Positions 54,725 to 64,000 of a stretch of 64,000 bases of DNA are shown here, one piece after another. The stretch covers positions 10,496,001-10,560,000 of the forward strand of contig NC_066284.1 of assembly GCF_905404315.1 (NCBI RefSeq), given 5' to 3'. Positions within the stretch are counted from its first letter, which is position 1, and the number at the start of each line of letters is the position of its first letter. Origin of the DNA: Leptidea sinapis (lineage: Eukaryota; Arthropoda; Insecta; Lepidoptera; Pieridae). The position numbers were made by a program, and so were the translations under genes. Under the pieces are notes generated by a model. That model saw only the letters and a list, made by a program, of their open reading frames with translations. It did not search any database and was not told where the DNA came from.

Positions 54725-56391
54725 CACTTTTAAAAACGCTTTACCCAGTTTTGTTTTAATTTATTCTGAAAACTGTTGTGTATTTTTTATTACAAATCAA
54801 TGAAAATACTTATAACCATGATTTATCACCGTTTAGTTCAAATATATTTATTTCATTTCGTTTGATAGTTGGTATTTTTTCTTACCCTATCAGCAGCTAT
54901 GCATTTCTTATATTGTAATTACGTATATTAAATATTTTTGTTGTAAGCTTTATATTCATATAACTTTATATAATGAACTGCCGGAATTAAATATGTTTAA
55001 GTTCAAGTTTTCAAATCGAGTTTAAACGAGGAAGGGTTGCTAATGTTCCATTACGGATCTCTAAAACTAGCGAATGTAAATTTCAAATGAGAGAAGAATT
55101 ATTGTGCCGTCATTAGAGTTTCGGATTGAGTGACATCGTCTCCCCGGTTCGACATTTTTTATATTCAAATGAGGTTTTTGTCCAATTTTTTCGGTTTTCG
55201 TCAAGTTTTTCGGACGGTGCGCGAATTTATTGCGATTGTCGGTTCTTTATAAACTATTAGGATGTCATTTGGTTCGGTTTCTTTGAGTGAACAGGTGGCT
55301 GGTTAGCTTCGCGGAAGTTAATAATAATTAAGATGTTAAATTTCATTACCAAAGCATAATTAAGGATAAAAATAAATTAATAAAGATATTGACACATTTT
55401 ACACAAATTATTACCCAAATCTAGGCATAGTTCGTACAAAACATAGATATATTTAATATAATATACTTACTTTACATAATTTTTCTAGAAACATCCATGG
55501 CTCGGAAACAAACATCCATATTTGTCATAATATAAATTTTGCACCCACTGGGATTCAAAACTGGGACCTCTAGCTCAGTAGACAGGGTCACTAACCACTG
55601 GGCGATATATATAATCTTAATACTTATTTATTTAAGCAAACTTTAGTGCATTTCTACTATTTTTCAAATTAATACTTTATATTATAAACAATATACATGT
55701 ATTGCCTATTGTTTGACATAATATACTTACTTAAACAAAATTTATCTATAATGAATTTAAATAAATTTCCATGACTCGGAAACAAAGATCCATATATTTT
55801 ATCATAGCACCTACCTGGGTGGGACCTCTAGCTCAGTAGACAGGGTCACTAACTACTAGGCTATATATATAATATTAATATTTATTTACACAATTATTTA
55901 TACCAGTGGGAGGCTCCTTTGCACAGGATGCCGGCTAGATTATGGGTACCACAACGGCGCCTATTTCTGCCGTGAAGCAGTAATGTGTTAGCATTACTGT
56001 GTTTCGGTCTGAAGGGCGCCGTAGCTAGTGAAATTACTGGGCAAATGAGACCTAACATCTTATGTCTCAAGGTGACGAGCGCAGTTGTAGTGCCACTCAG
56101 AATTTTTGGGGTTTTTCAAGAATCCTGAGCAGCACTGCATTGTAATGGGCAGGGCGTATCCATTACCATCAGCTGTACGTCCTGCTCGTCTCGTCCCTTA
56201 TTTTCATAAAAAAAAAAACACAAATTAGATTTGAAAACAAAATTTATGAACGATGCGGGACTCGAACACGCGATATAAAAAATGGTGATTCTTCCCCAGG
56301 TGAATACCGTATCGGCCTGAAGTTCAACGAGCAGCATATCCCGGACTCCCCCTTCAAGGTGTACATATCACCCGCGGTCGGAGATGCCCAC
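54725..56391 (+). repeat. 1,667 bp tandem duplication, unit 2
   Basis: Second unit, in direct orientation. It continues at 56392 into the true remainder of exon 12 (CTCCTCGAGGTGGCC). Unit 2 is therefore the one attached to the functional downstream gene, and unit 1 is attached to the upstream intron. Confidence 0.95.
55903..56219 (+). mobile_element. SINE-A copy in duplication unit 2
   Basis: Identical to 54232-54548, at the 1,671 bp offset. Confidence 0.92.
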
Positions 56392-56490
56392 CTCCTCGAG
56401 GTGGCCCAATTCCCTGACTCGGCGCAGGTGGACAAACCAACACAATTCTACATAAGGCTTAATGGTGCTAAAGGACAGCTTAATGGAACG
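56300..56490 (+). CDS. cher: Filamin exon 12
   Basis: Acceptor TTCCCCAG, donor ACG/GTAAGA, phase 0 end. Closes Ig repeat 6 (GEYRIGLKFNEQHIPDSPFK) and begins repeat 7: VGDAHLLEVAQFPDSAQVDK, PTQFYIRLNGAKGQLNGT. Both match FLNA repeats 21 and 22 (FNExHIPDSPF; LNGAKG). The exon lies after a 16 kb intron; its acceptor is only ~30 bp from a tRNA-like repeat remnant. Remaining filamin exons (rest of repeat 22 to dimerising repeat 24) are outside the window. Confidence 0.96.
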
Positions 56491-57603
56491 GTAAGACACT
56501 AATCCCTAAGGATATATTCTATACCTTTTTGGATAGCTTTTTAGGCGCAACTAGGTTTGTATTCTATACCCTTTTGGAGAACTTTTTAGCTGCACTGATG
56601 TATAAAAGGAATCACATTATATTGTGTGTGATGAATGAGCTTGACCTATCACGCTCGACTATGAAGCGCTCGTTAAGCTCGTTAAGTCTCCTCGAGTCGA
56701 CTCGGGGAACGCAATCATTAAGAGTAAAATTTACAAGAGTAATTATAGGTATAGTATTTATAATTACAGTTAAAAATATTGTACATGTTATTATTCTAAG
56801 AGTATATGTATAACAAATAAAAATATTTTGTATTAATATAACCTCGCTTAGATGGTTTTTTAAGTTCTATCTAGTCTAACCAGTGAAGGAACTTTTTTTA
56901 CCAAACAAGCAAAGTGTTTTTGATGTGCCTATTAAAAATTGTAAGTTTAAACGAAGTTAACCAGAATGAAAGCCTAAGTGAGGTAAAAATTCTATTAATA
57001 TTATTCTTAGATTAAGGATTGGTCTCCGCTACGCACCAACCAGATACTGCACTACCTAACAACAATAGCTTTTTTGTTACGGCAACTATTAGATGCTTGT
57101 GTGCGTGCCATTTTGACACTCAATGGCACCTTTCAAATTTTTTAACAAACGCTTCCTGTTATTTACACTGAAATTAATAAAATACAAAATACTTACTGAT
57201 GATATGTAATCCCAGTGTCTTTCTTATTTCTTGTAGTATTATTTTTACAAAGTTTTACTATGCAACCTGGCATTTCAGTTTCAATTATTAGCAAAGTTTA
57301 ACAGAACATGTGGCACGTTAACGTCACATATTGTTCGAGAGTACGCGCCCCCTTGGGCATAGTATTAGTTGCCGTACATTGCGACTCGTTCGAGACTGGC
57401 CCGAGTACGCCCACTTGAGCGTAGTGTTATTAGTTGCCGCACATTATGACTACGCCTGCGGTAGCTAGTTGGAGCGCAGCGGCGATCAATCCTTAATCTA
57501 AGTTATTATCCTTATTATAAAGTTGATGAAAACTAAGTTGAAAGTTATATTCCTTTATGTACATAGAGACAGATCAATCGAATATATAGCAGATAATTAT
57601 ATT
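56491..57603. other. Start of filamin intron 12, no feature
   Basis: No repeat copy recognised. A near-duplicate pair TGTATTCTATACC..TTTTGGA at 56515-56535 and 56555-56580 is the only local repeat. 57340-57480 contains two similar GCGTAGT/GCCGCACATT stretches. Confidence 0.45.
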
Positions 57604-57874
57604 ATAATAATAATAATAATATTGACACACTTTTACACAAATTATCTTGCCCCCAGTTAAGCATATATAGCCTGTGTTATGGGTTACAAGACAACGATAT
57701 ATTTAATACAATATACTTACTTAAACATACATATATTCATATAAACGTGCATAAATACGTTTAAACATCTATGACTCGGAAACAAACATCTATATTCATC
57801 ATATAAATGCTTGCACCTACCGGGATTCGAACCCGGGAGGATCGCTAACCACTCGGCTATACAGGTTGTCAGGT
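57604..57874 (-). mobile_element. SINE-C copy, best preserved
   Basis: Minus strand begins CCTGTATAGCCGAGTGGTTA (A-box) and GCGATCCTCCC, then GGGTTCGAATCCCGGTAGGT (B-box), body with GTTTCCGAGTCATAGATGT, and ends with GTCAATATTATTATTATTAT. Intact pol III boxes and a (TAT)n end define a tRNA-derived SINE. Confidence 0.85.
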
Positions 57875-58223
57875 TGGCAGATGTAAGGAATAACCAGAAA
57901 AAAAGGAAACTTAATACATCTTGGTCAATGGGAAGATTAGAACACTGAAATCAAACTATCCCTTATCTTATATGTCCATCACGTTAACAAAAGATCCAAT
58001 TCATCAATCTATTCAAATCCTTACATTAAATATTAAACAAAATCCGCGATTCTGCTCCCCAGTCGGTTGGGGTCAGTTGATTTATCGTGAGAACATGGTA
58101 ACACGTCAGACAATAATATGTTTCATAACGCTGTTAAATATACTAGAAAGTTCTATATCAAAGATAAAGATTAAAATGAGATATATATACTATAAATAGA
58201 TAAAATACAGGGGTTATACTGAA

Positions 58224-59056
58224 AATAAAACGCATTTATTTTCTCAGAATTGATTCCTTTAGAATTCTTTATGATGTCATTTCTAATATACAAGATACTA
58301 CTACAGCTTCGGAAACAAATGGCGCTCTGAGAGAGAAGAAGCGGTGCAAGAAACTTTCTCAGCATTATTTTTAATAATATATACAATATTGTACTGTCTA
58401 TTCCTATAAAGTAATCATAATCTAGTCCTAGGCGGTCGGTAATAACTATATGAAAAATCGTAACTATCGTTGACTTTTATGTCCCAATATGATTATCCCC
58501 GGCAACTCACCTTATCCATACAGGCTGTCTGTCAACGGGACGACGTATAGCTTACCAGCGATAGAAGTTTGTATGGAAATTCACGCGTCCCAATATAAGG
58601 CGATAAGAATAGCTTATCGGTTATATTGGGACAGCTTCAGATTACTGACAGCTTATTACTGACAGTAGAGGGTAGTATTTTATCTCTATCTGTAATTAGT
58701 ATATTGGGAATGGCCGTTAGATATTCAGCTGTGGAGTAGTAGGATTCACGACAGAGCTATTTTTTAATAAAATATTTAAATTTATTCATAGATAATATTT
58801 GAACAGTAGCTGAGACTTTATTATAACAGTGTATACGTTTACTCTTAAAGCTATTATGTATCTTATGAAGTCTACTAGAATTAGTTGCAAGCAATCCCTT
58901 ATTTCTAGTGTTATAATAATGAAAATCACTATTAAGAGCAAAAAGGTGATGATTTTTGTGAAGGTTTATTAAATTTTCATAAATGTACAGGCAATAAACA
59001 GTCATAATATCTATTTCCTTAAATTTTTCCTTGAGTGATCGTCTCTAACCAAGCTG
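58224..59056 (-). mobile_element. LINE-3 3' fragment interrupted by a MITE
   Basis: Collinear with 22868-23826. The minus strand at 58757-59005 is open for 82 codons (HLFALNSDFHYYNTRNKGLL, ATNSSRLHKIHNSFKSKRIH, CYNKVSATVQ), the typical end of a LINE RT protein with the YNTRNK block. The 3' UTR with GCGCCATTTGTTTCCGAAG follows on the minus strand. The MITE at 58446-58714 splits it. Confidence 0.75.
58446..58714 (+). mobile_element. Harbinger-like MITE, third copy, left end truncated
   Basis: Same body as 30405-30723 (AATCGTAACTATCGTTGACT, GGCTGTCTGTCAACGGGACG, GGGACAGCTTCAGATTACTG), right end GGGAATGGCCG then TTA. The paralogous empty site at about 23105-23115 has a single TTA (GATCACTTAGATATTC), which supports TTA as target. 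Confidence 0.85.
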
Positions 59057-59290
59057 ATATACTGCAAGAACAGCTCTCTTTGGCAGAACAGGTTCGAAAA
59101 GCATGTTATTTCATCCATCGCATTCCACTTGTTGATGACAAGCAAGAGAAAGTGATAAAATTGATAGAAAATTGTGTGGAGATATTCCATAAAAATCTTC
59201 AGAAAATACGTTTTTTAAGTAATCCTTACAAATTTGTGAAATAAATGTGTTTCATGTTAAGTATCTAAGTAAATAATAATATTATATATA

Positions 59291-59546
59291 TTTTTTTTAT
59301 GATAATAAGGGACGAGACGAGCAGGACGTCCAGCTGATTTTAATTGATACGCCCTGCCCATTACAATGCAGTGCCGCTCAGGAATCTTGAAAAACAACAA
59401 CAAGCTTCTGAGTGGCACTACAATTGCGCTCGTCACCTTGAGACATAAGATGTTAAGTCTCATTTGCCCAGTAATTTCACTAGCTACTGCGCCCTTCAGA
59501 CCGAAACACAGTAATGCCTACACATTACTGCTTCACGGTAGAAATA
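59291..59546 (-). mobile_element. SINE-A copy, 5' truncated
   Basis: T-rich complement of the tail at 59291, GGGACGAGACGAGCAGGACG, to CTTCACGGTAGAAATA at 59546. The 5'-terminal ~60 bp are absent, as expected for a truncated reverse-transcription product. Confidence 0.85.
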
Positions 59547-60223
59547 ATTTCATTGACTTTCACTATTTAAGGTAAAAATATGAAAACATTATAAATTTAA
59601 TATCAGCTGATCTCTAATACCGTCCTATCCGGTAAATCCAACAGAATATTGATAAGAGTCTAGCAAGTATTTTTTTGTCTCAAGAAAATCTTATTCGAAT
59701 CACAGCTTCCCCACGCGGGTAGTTCGAAAAAATGTAATAAACGAGTGACCGCTGCCGGCTGCGAATAAATCATTGCTAATATTTTATGTGTTGCCAGTGG
59801 GCAGTGGCGCGATGAATGTAGAGCGGCGTTGAAATTAATGTTGCAACACTTGTTGAGGTACATTTGGGGTAATTTCTGCTACCCTGATGGTGGGTAAAAA
59901 TAATAATGGGAACTAGAAAGAAGCATCTATACATATAAATATAATCGTAACTAGAATTACATTTATTAATTATATTGTATAAATATACGCAATTATTTTT
60001 ATACTTTTTAGTGCACATTAAATCTATTGTTTTGGAATAGTGTTTTTATAGGCGGTTGTTTTTTTGTTAAAAAAATATTTTATGATTTTTAGTGAATTTG
60101 AAGTACACTAACTAATAATTTGTCTGAATATGTGTAGATATACTAAATTTTCAATGCAGCAACGAACGTAAGTGAGATTACAAACGGTGTTCCGTTACTT
60201 TGTCATGGATTTCGTATTCAGAA
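59547..60223. other. No feature recognised
   Basis: AT-rich. No repeat copy recognised. Confidence 0.45.
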
Positions 60224-60564
60224 CCTAACTGAGCGTTGCCGGCCTTTAAGGAAGGTGTACGCGCTTTTTTTTTGAAGGTACCCATGTCGTATCGTCCCGG
60301 AAACACCGCACAAGGAAGCTCATTCGACAGCTTTGTAGTACGTGGAAGAAAGCTCCTTGAAAACCGCACTGTGGAGGACCGCCACACATCCAGATGGTGA
60401 GGATGATATCCTAACTTGTGGCGTGTCGTGCGAAGGTGGAATTCGGCGGCAGGAATCAGGTTAAACAGCTCTTCGGAACACTCCCCGTGATAAATGCGGT
60501 AGAAGACACACAATGAAGCGACGTCTCTACGCAACGCCAAGTGATCCAGCCGTTCACAGAGCAC
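60178..60564 (-). pseudogene. LINE C-terminal part after the frame break
   Basis: MLCERLDHLALRRDVASLCV, FYRIYHGECSEELFNL, TTRHKLGYHPHHLDVWRSST continue the RT protein in another frame. The last residues come from the flanking DNA, because the LINE ends near 60224. Confidence 0.8.
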
Positions 60565-60579
60565 TGTGTCCCTGACAAT

Positions 60580-62427
60580 TCAAGCTGCTCTGCGTTGCAC
60601 GCGGTCAAATGGATCGAGCTGATACTGGGGTGCGCCAGACCAGAGATGACAGCAATACTCCATGTATGGCCGGACCTGCGCTTTGTAGAGCGCTAGTATG
60701 TGGGCCGGTTTGAAGTATTGCCGTGCTCTATTAATGACGCCCAGTTTCTTTGAAGCCAATTTGGCTTTGGCTTCCAGATGACCACGAAATTGGCAATCGC
60801 TCGAGATTTCGAGACCCAGTATTCTGATACTAGGCGAGGCTTTGAGGGAAGTGTTGTCGAAGAGCGGTAATACGACAAATGGGGTTTTTTTAGTGGTAAA
60901 CGCGCAAACTTGAGTCTTCTGGGGGTTAAATTGGACAAGGTTCAATTTTCCCAATTCCGCGACCTTCTCAAGAGAGGACTCGATAGAAGACACAAGTTTC
61001 TCCCGGCACTGGTCGACGATTTCCCGAGAGAGACCTGCATGGCCAGTGTATACGGCATCACCAGTGCTGTCGTCTGCATAGCAATGAATGTTGGAGGAGT
61101 CCAACATATCACTGATATGCAGAAGAAACAGCGTGGGAGACAGCACACAGCCTTGGGGCACTCCAGTATTCACGGGCTTCGGGTTCGAGCAATATCCGTC
61201 GACAACGACCTGTATGCTGCGCCCAGTGAGGAAGCTGGAGGTCCACTTGCACAAGCTCTCGGGAAGCCCAAATGATGGAAGTTTGGAGAGGAGCGCCTTG
61301 TTCCATACACGATCAAAGGCCTTCGCTATATCCAGGCTAACTGCCAGGCCTTCCCCCTTGCTTTCAATAGCCGCTGCCCATCTATGTGTTAGGTATACCA
61401 GAAGATCACCTGCCGACCGACCATGGCGAAACCCGTATTGTCGATCGTTGATCAACTGGTGACCCTCTAGATATACAAAGAGCTGACGGCTAATTATGCT
61501 CTCCATGATTTTGGAGAGCAGGGAGGTAATAGCAATAGGCCTGTAGTTTGCCGGATCCGAACTGTCTCCTTTTTTTTGGATCGGATGGACAAGGGCTGAC
61601 TTCCATGAGTCAGGGACTACGCCTTTAGAATAAGAGTGCCGGAATAAACGCGTTAGCACCGGCGTCAACTCAGGGGCACACGTTCTAAGCACGATTGGAG
61701 AAATGCCATCCGGCCCGCTCGACTTCCTGACGTCCAACGAAAACAGAGCTCGCCTAACAGTTTTCTGTCTGAACTGTACTTCAGGCATAGAGCTCTGACA
61801 CCGCGGGATGGTCGGCGGTGTTTTTCCGTTGTCGTCAAGAGTCGAGTTGGAGGCGAAAAGAGTGCACAAGAGATCGGCTTTCTCTTTTGCCGTATGGGCC
61901 AGGGTGTCATTCCTCATGTGTAACGGCGGCATGGACGTCTGGCTGAAGTTACCAAGAGCAGCTTTCGACAACGACCAGAACTTGCGTGTTCCGGTCGGGT
62001 AGCTGGAAAGCTGCTCGCCGATTATGACGGGCGACTTTGCACGGGCGATTTGCCGCTTAAAAAATCTGGAGGCACGGTTGTATTTCCTCTTAAGAACTGT
62101 GCAGTTCGGATCCTTTGCGCCCAGCGCCGCAACCCAAGCTCGATACGCCTGTTTTTTGCAGTCAGATGCTGCATTAACTGACGCATCGAACCAGGGCTGA
62201 GATCTGCCACCGATGGGTACTACAGAGCTTGGTATAAAATTATCCATGCCCTGCAGTATCACATCGGCTACTGCAACGGCGCAGGCACTAGGATCATCCG
62301 AAGGGAAACAAACCCTGCCCCAAGGGTAGCATGCAAAAAAGGAACGCATCCTATCCCAATCTGCTGACTTGTAGTGCCAAACGCGGCGGGTCGCTGGTGG
62401 TCTGCGACGTTGGCGTCGGATAGGCAC
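60580..62427 (-). pseudogene. LINE reverse transcriptase, 615 open codons
   Basis: RT of a non-LTR element. Motifs in order: linker after EN, SSGPDGISPIVLR (RT1), LVHPIQKKGDSSDPANYRPI (RT2), YGFRHGRSAGDLL (RT2a), VSLDIAKAFDRVW (catalytic D), VNTGVPQGCVLSPTLF (RT4), CYADDS (catalytic DD at 61068-61079), then LGLEIS and the thumb with LYKAQVRPYMEYC. Length and layout fit a CR1/Jockey-group ORF2. The open frame starts at an internal Met only because a 10-bp deletion separates it from the endonuclease part. Confidence 0.92.
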
Positions 62428-62576
62428 TACACTCCTGACCAGGCAATGGTCAGACGTTCCGAGACAAAGACCTGGTAACCATCAGGATGTGTAGTCAGCA
62501 GAAGATCCAATAAGGACGGCATGTGGCTATCCACATCCGGGAGCCGCGTTGGCGACTCGACCAATTAGGACAGACC

Positions 62577-62858
62577 TTACGCCAATGCAAAATTATGCAC
62601 AGATCGCCCTGCGTAGTCTGTGGTACGTGATCCAAGCCATTCGGCATTGTGCCCGTTGAAATCACCCAAGACTACGATTTCAGCGGAGGGGATCTGTGCA
62701 AGCACGTCGTCAATTGCCGCTTGAACGCAGCCCATGAGATGATCGGTTTCTGCGTTACCACTATGGGACCTGTAGACACACGCATAGATGCGGACGCGGT
62801 CCTCTAAATCTACGCGGAGCCAGAGAGTGGACAGGTCCCTACCCTCAAAAATGGCCAC
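62577..62858 (-). pseudogene. LINE endonuclease middle part
   Basis: LSTLWLRVDLEDRVRIYACV, YRSHSGNAETDHLMGC, SAEIVVLGDFNGHNAEWLGS (metal-binding GDFN) up to a TAA that replaces a Tyr codon of the 13.4 kb copy. The true N-terminus is deleted. Confidence 0.85.
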
Positions 62859-63094
62859 CGGTCCTCGACACTAACCTATGCGAAACATAGCGGCACTAGG
62901 CCGCTACTACACGCCGGTATTCTGTGCGAGTGTGGTAATTAACCCGGACGAGCCTGGCCCGATTGTGCTGACGTCAAAAGACGGCAGCGTGACTCTCCCA
63001 CTTCTAAAAAGCCCTTAGTCGCCTCTTACGACACCCATGGGCCTGGGACTCCCCTATTCTTTTTACGCTCCGGGAAAAGTACAGGGCAAACTTA

Positions 63095-63412
63095 ACTCTC
63101 ACCAAACTATCTTTAAAGTATATCCTTTCAAATAAAAAAAGAATTATCGAAATCGGTTGGTGCGATATTGAGTTATTCGTAAATTTATCATCCACTTTGC
63201 TATACGTATGTATAGCAAATTTAAGACTTTTATGGTTTTCTCATGGATGCTATCGTCAGATCTGGACCAAAATACAATGGGACCACATGGGAAGCACCAG
63301 TTTTCAAAAAAAAAGAATTATCAAAACCGGTTCACCCAGTCGAAAGTTTTGAGGTAACAAACATAAAAAAAACGACTAATTGAGAACCTCCTCCTTTTTT
63401 GAAGTCGGTTAA
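63095..63412 (+). repeat. Dispersed repeat ending CTTTTTTGAAGTCGGTTAAA
   Basis: ACTATCTTTAAAGTATATCC, ACTTTGCTATACGTATGTAT, GGACCAAAATACAATGGGAC, then AACCTCCTCCTTTTTTGAAG and TCGGTTAAAAA. I recall this tail from many lepidopteran genomes. No second copy lies in this window. Confidence 0.5.
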
Positions 63413-63494
63413 AAATTAGTGAAATTAGAGACAAGCTTATGTTAATACAAAAACTGTATGTATGTATACTTATGTATATATTAATAGATATGAT

Positions 63495-63610
63495 AGTGTA
63501 AGGTTGTACGAGCCGTACTGTATGCGTGAAAGAAAGGGAAGCCACATAGACTGGCGCCGTAACGCGTTACGTTACGAAGCTATTTATCCTCCCATAAGAA
63601 GTTATTAATT
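63495..63610 (-). repeat. Dispersed repeat with CGTAACGCGTTACG palindrome
   Basis: Inverse of 8150-8260: GAAAGAAAGGGAAGC, GACTGGCGCCGTAACGCGTT, ACGTTACGAAGC, CTCCCATAAGAAGTTA. Confidence 0.6.
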
Positions 63611-63645
63611 CAAGAAATATGATTTGAAATAGAATAACCAATTTT

Positions 63646-63974
63646 AACCTGATTGCTGCCGCCGAATTCCACCTTCGCACGACACGCCACAAGTTAGGAT
63701 ATCGTCCTCAACATCTGGATATGTGGCGGTCCTCCACAGTGCGATTTTCAAGGAGCTTTCTACCACGTACCACAGCTGTGGAATGAACTTCCTTGTGCGG
63801 TGTTTCCGGGACGATACGACATGGGTATCTTCAAAAAAAGCGCGTACATCTTCCTTAAAGGCCGGCAACGCTCCTGTGATACCTCTGGTGTTGCAAGAGA
63901 TTGTGGGCGGCGGTGATCACTTAACAACAGGGGACCCGTACGCTCGTTTGTCCTCATATTCCATAAAAAAAAAA
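63646..63974 (+). mobile_element. CR1-like LINE family 1, 3' fragment
   Basis: AACCTGATTGCTGCCGCCGA to ATTCCATAAAAAAAAAAC. One of the cleanest 3' ends in the window: GGGCGGCGGTGATCACTTAA, CAACAGGGGACCCGTACGCT, CGTTTGTCCTC. Confidence 0.9.
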
Positions 63975-64000
63975 CTTTTTTTTAACAAAAGAGAGATAGA

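Larger units (their letters stand above)
40110..56299 (+). other. Filamin intron 11, ~16.2 kb, repeat-packed
   Basis: Runs from GTAAGT at 40110 to the acceptor TTCCCCAG before exon 12. If the truncated exon copy at 54629 were used instead, the intron would be 14.5 kb. It holds most of the SINE, LINE and Helitron fragments of the window plus the 1.67 kb duplication. Confidence 0.85.
60224..63085 (-). mobile_element. CR1-like LINE (family 1), RT-containing copy
   Basis: Minus strand from the 5' region (63085, same as 14352) to the late 3' region at 60224, where it stops before the last ~200 bp of 3' end. It lacks ~430 bp of the endonuclease N-terminus: 62850 joins ACCCTCAAAA to ATGGCCACC, which in the other copy lie at 13680 and 14112. 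It keeps the whole RT. Two nonsense changes (TAT to TAA, CAA to TAA, about 62553-62580), a 10-bp deletion near 62465 and a frame break near 60580 make it inactive. Confidence 0.92.

Overview
The window looks like a lepidopteran (moth or butterfly) nuclear genome segment. It is AT-rich, nearly half recognisable interspersed repeats, and carries one split protein-coding gene on the plus strand. The repeat set fits Lepidoptera by my recollection of such genomes: Helitrons with TCCTACTAATATTATAAA-type 5' ends, RTE 3' ends ending in GATGATGA runs, CR1-like LINE tails and tRNA-derived SINEs. No database search was run.

The gene is filamin (Drosophila cheerio, cher). I can place 12 exons from 26715 to 56490. 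They join in frame through GT/AG junctions into 1,935 coding nt (645 codons) with no stop. The first coding exon (26715-26958) has an in-frame TAA directly before its ATG. No filamin exon is visible in the 26.7 kb upstream. The gene model therefore fits the short, actin-binding-domain-less filamin isoform (FLN90 type in Drosophila), starting at an internal promoter. The Ig-like repeats run in order and match vertebrate FLNA repeats 16 to 22. The window ends in the intron after exon 12, so the last repeats and the stop codon lie beyond it.

Layout: 1-26.7 kb is intergenic or long-isoform intron with LINE, SINE, Helitron, RTE, mariner and TIR-element debris, including a 2.4 kb CR1-like LINE (11992-14352). 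26.7-40.1 kb holds exons 1-11, with introns carrying a palindromic cluster of tRNA-like units (27.0-27.85 kb), a TIR element (28855-29246), a Harbinger-like MITE (30405-30723) and many LINE/SINE fragments. 40.1-56.3 kb is one 16 kb intron packed with repeats. 53054-56391 is a perfect 1,667 bp tandem duplication that copies the first 92 bp of exon 12 and ends that copy in an immediate TAA. 56.5-64 kb is the next intron, with a LINE-3/MITE nest and a second large copy of the CR1-like LINE (60224-63085).

The most interesting signals are: the exon-splitting tandem duplication; a shared ~50-nt 3' tail linking two LINE families and two SINE families; compensatory changes in the Helitron 3' hairpin; tRNA cloverleaves at the 3' end of a repeat; and two unrelated repeats with a hammerhead-ribozyme-like layout.
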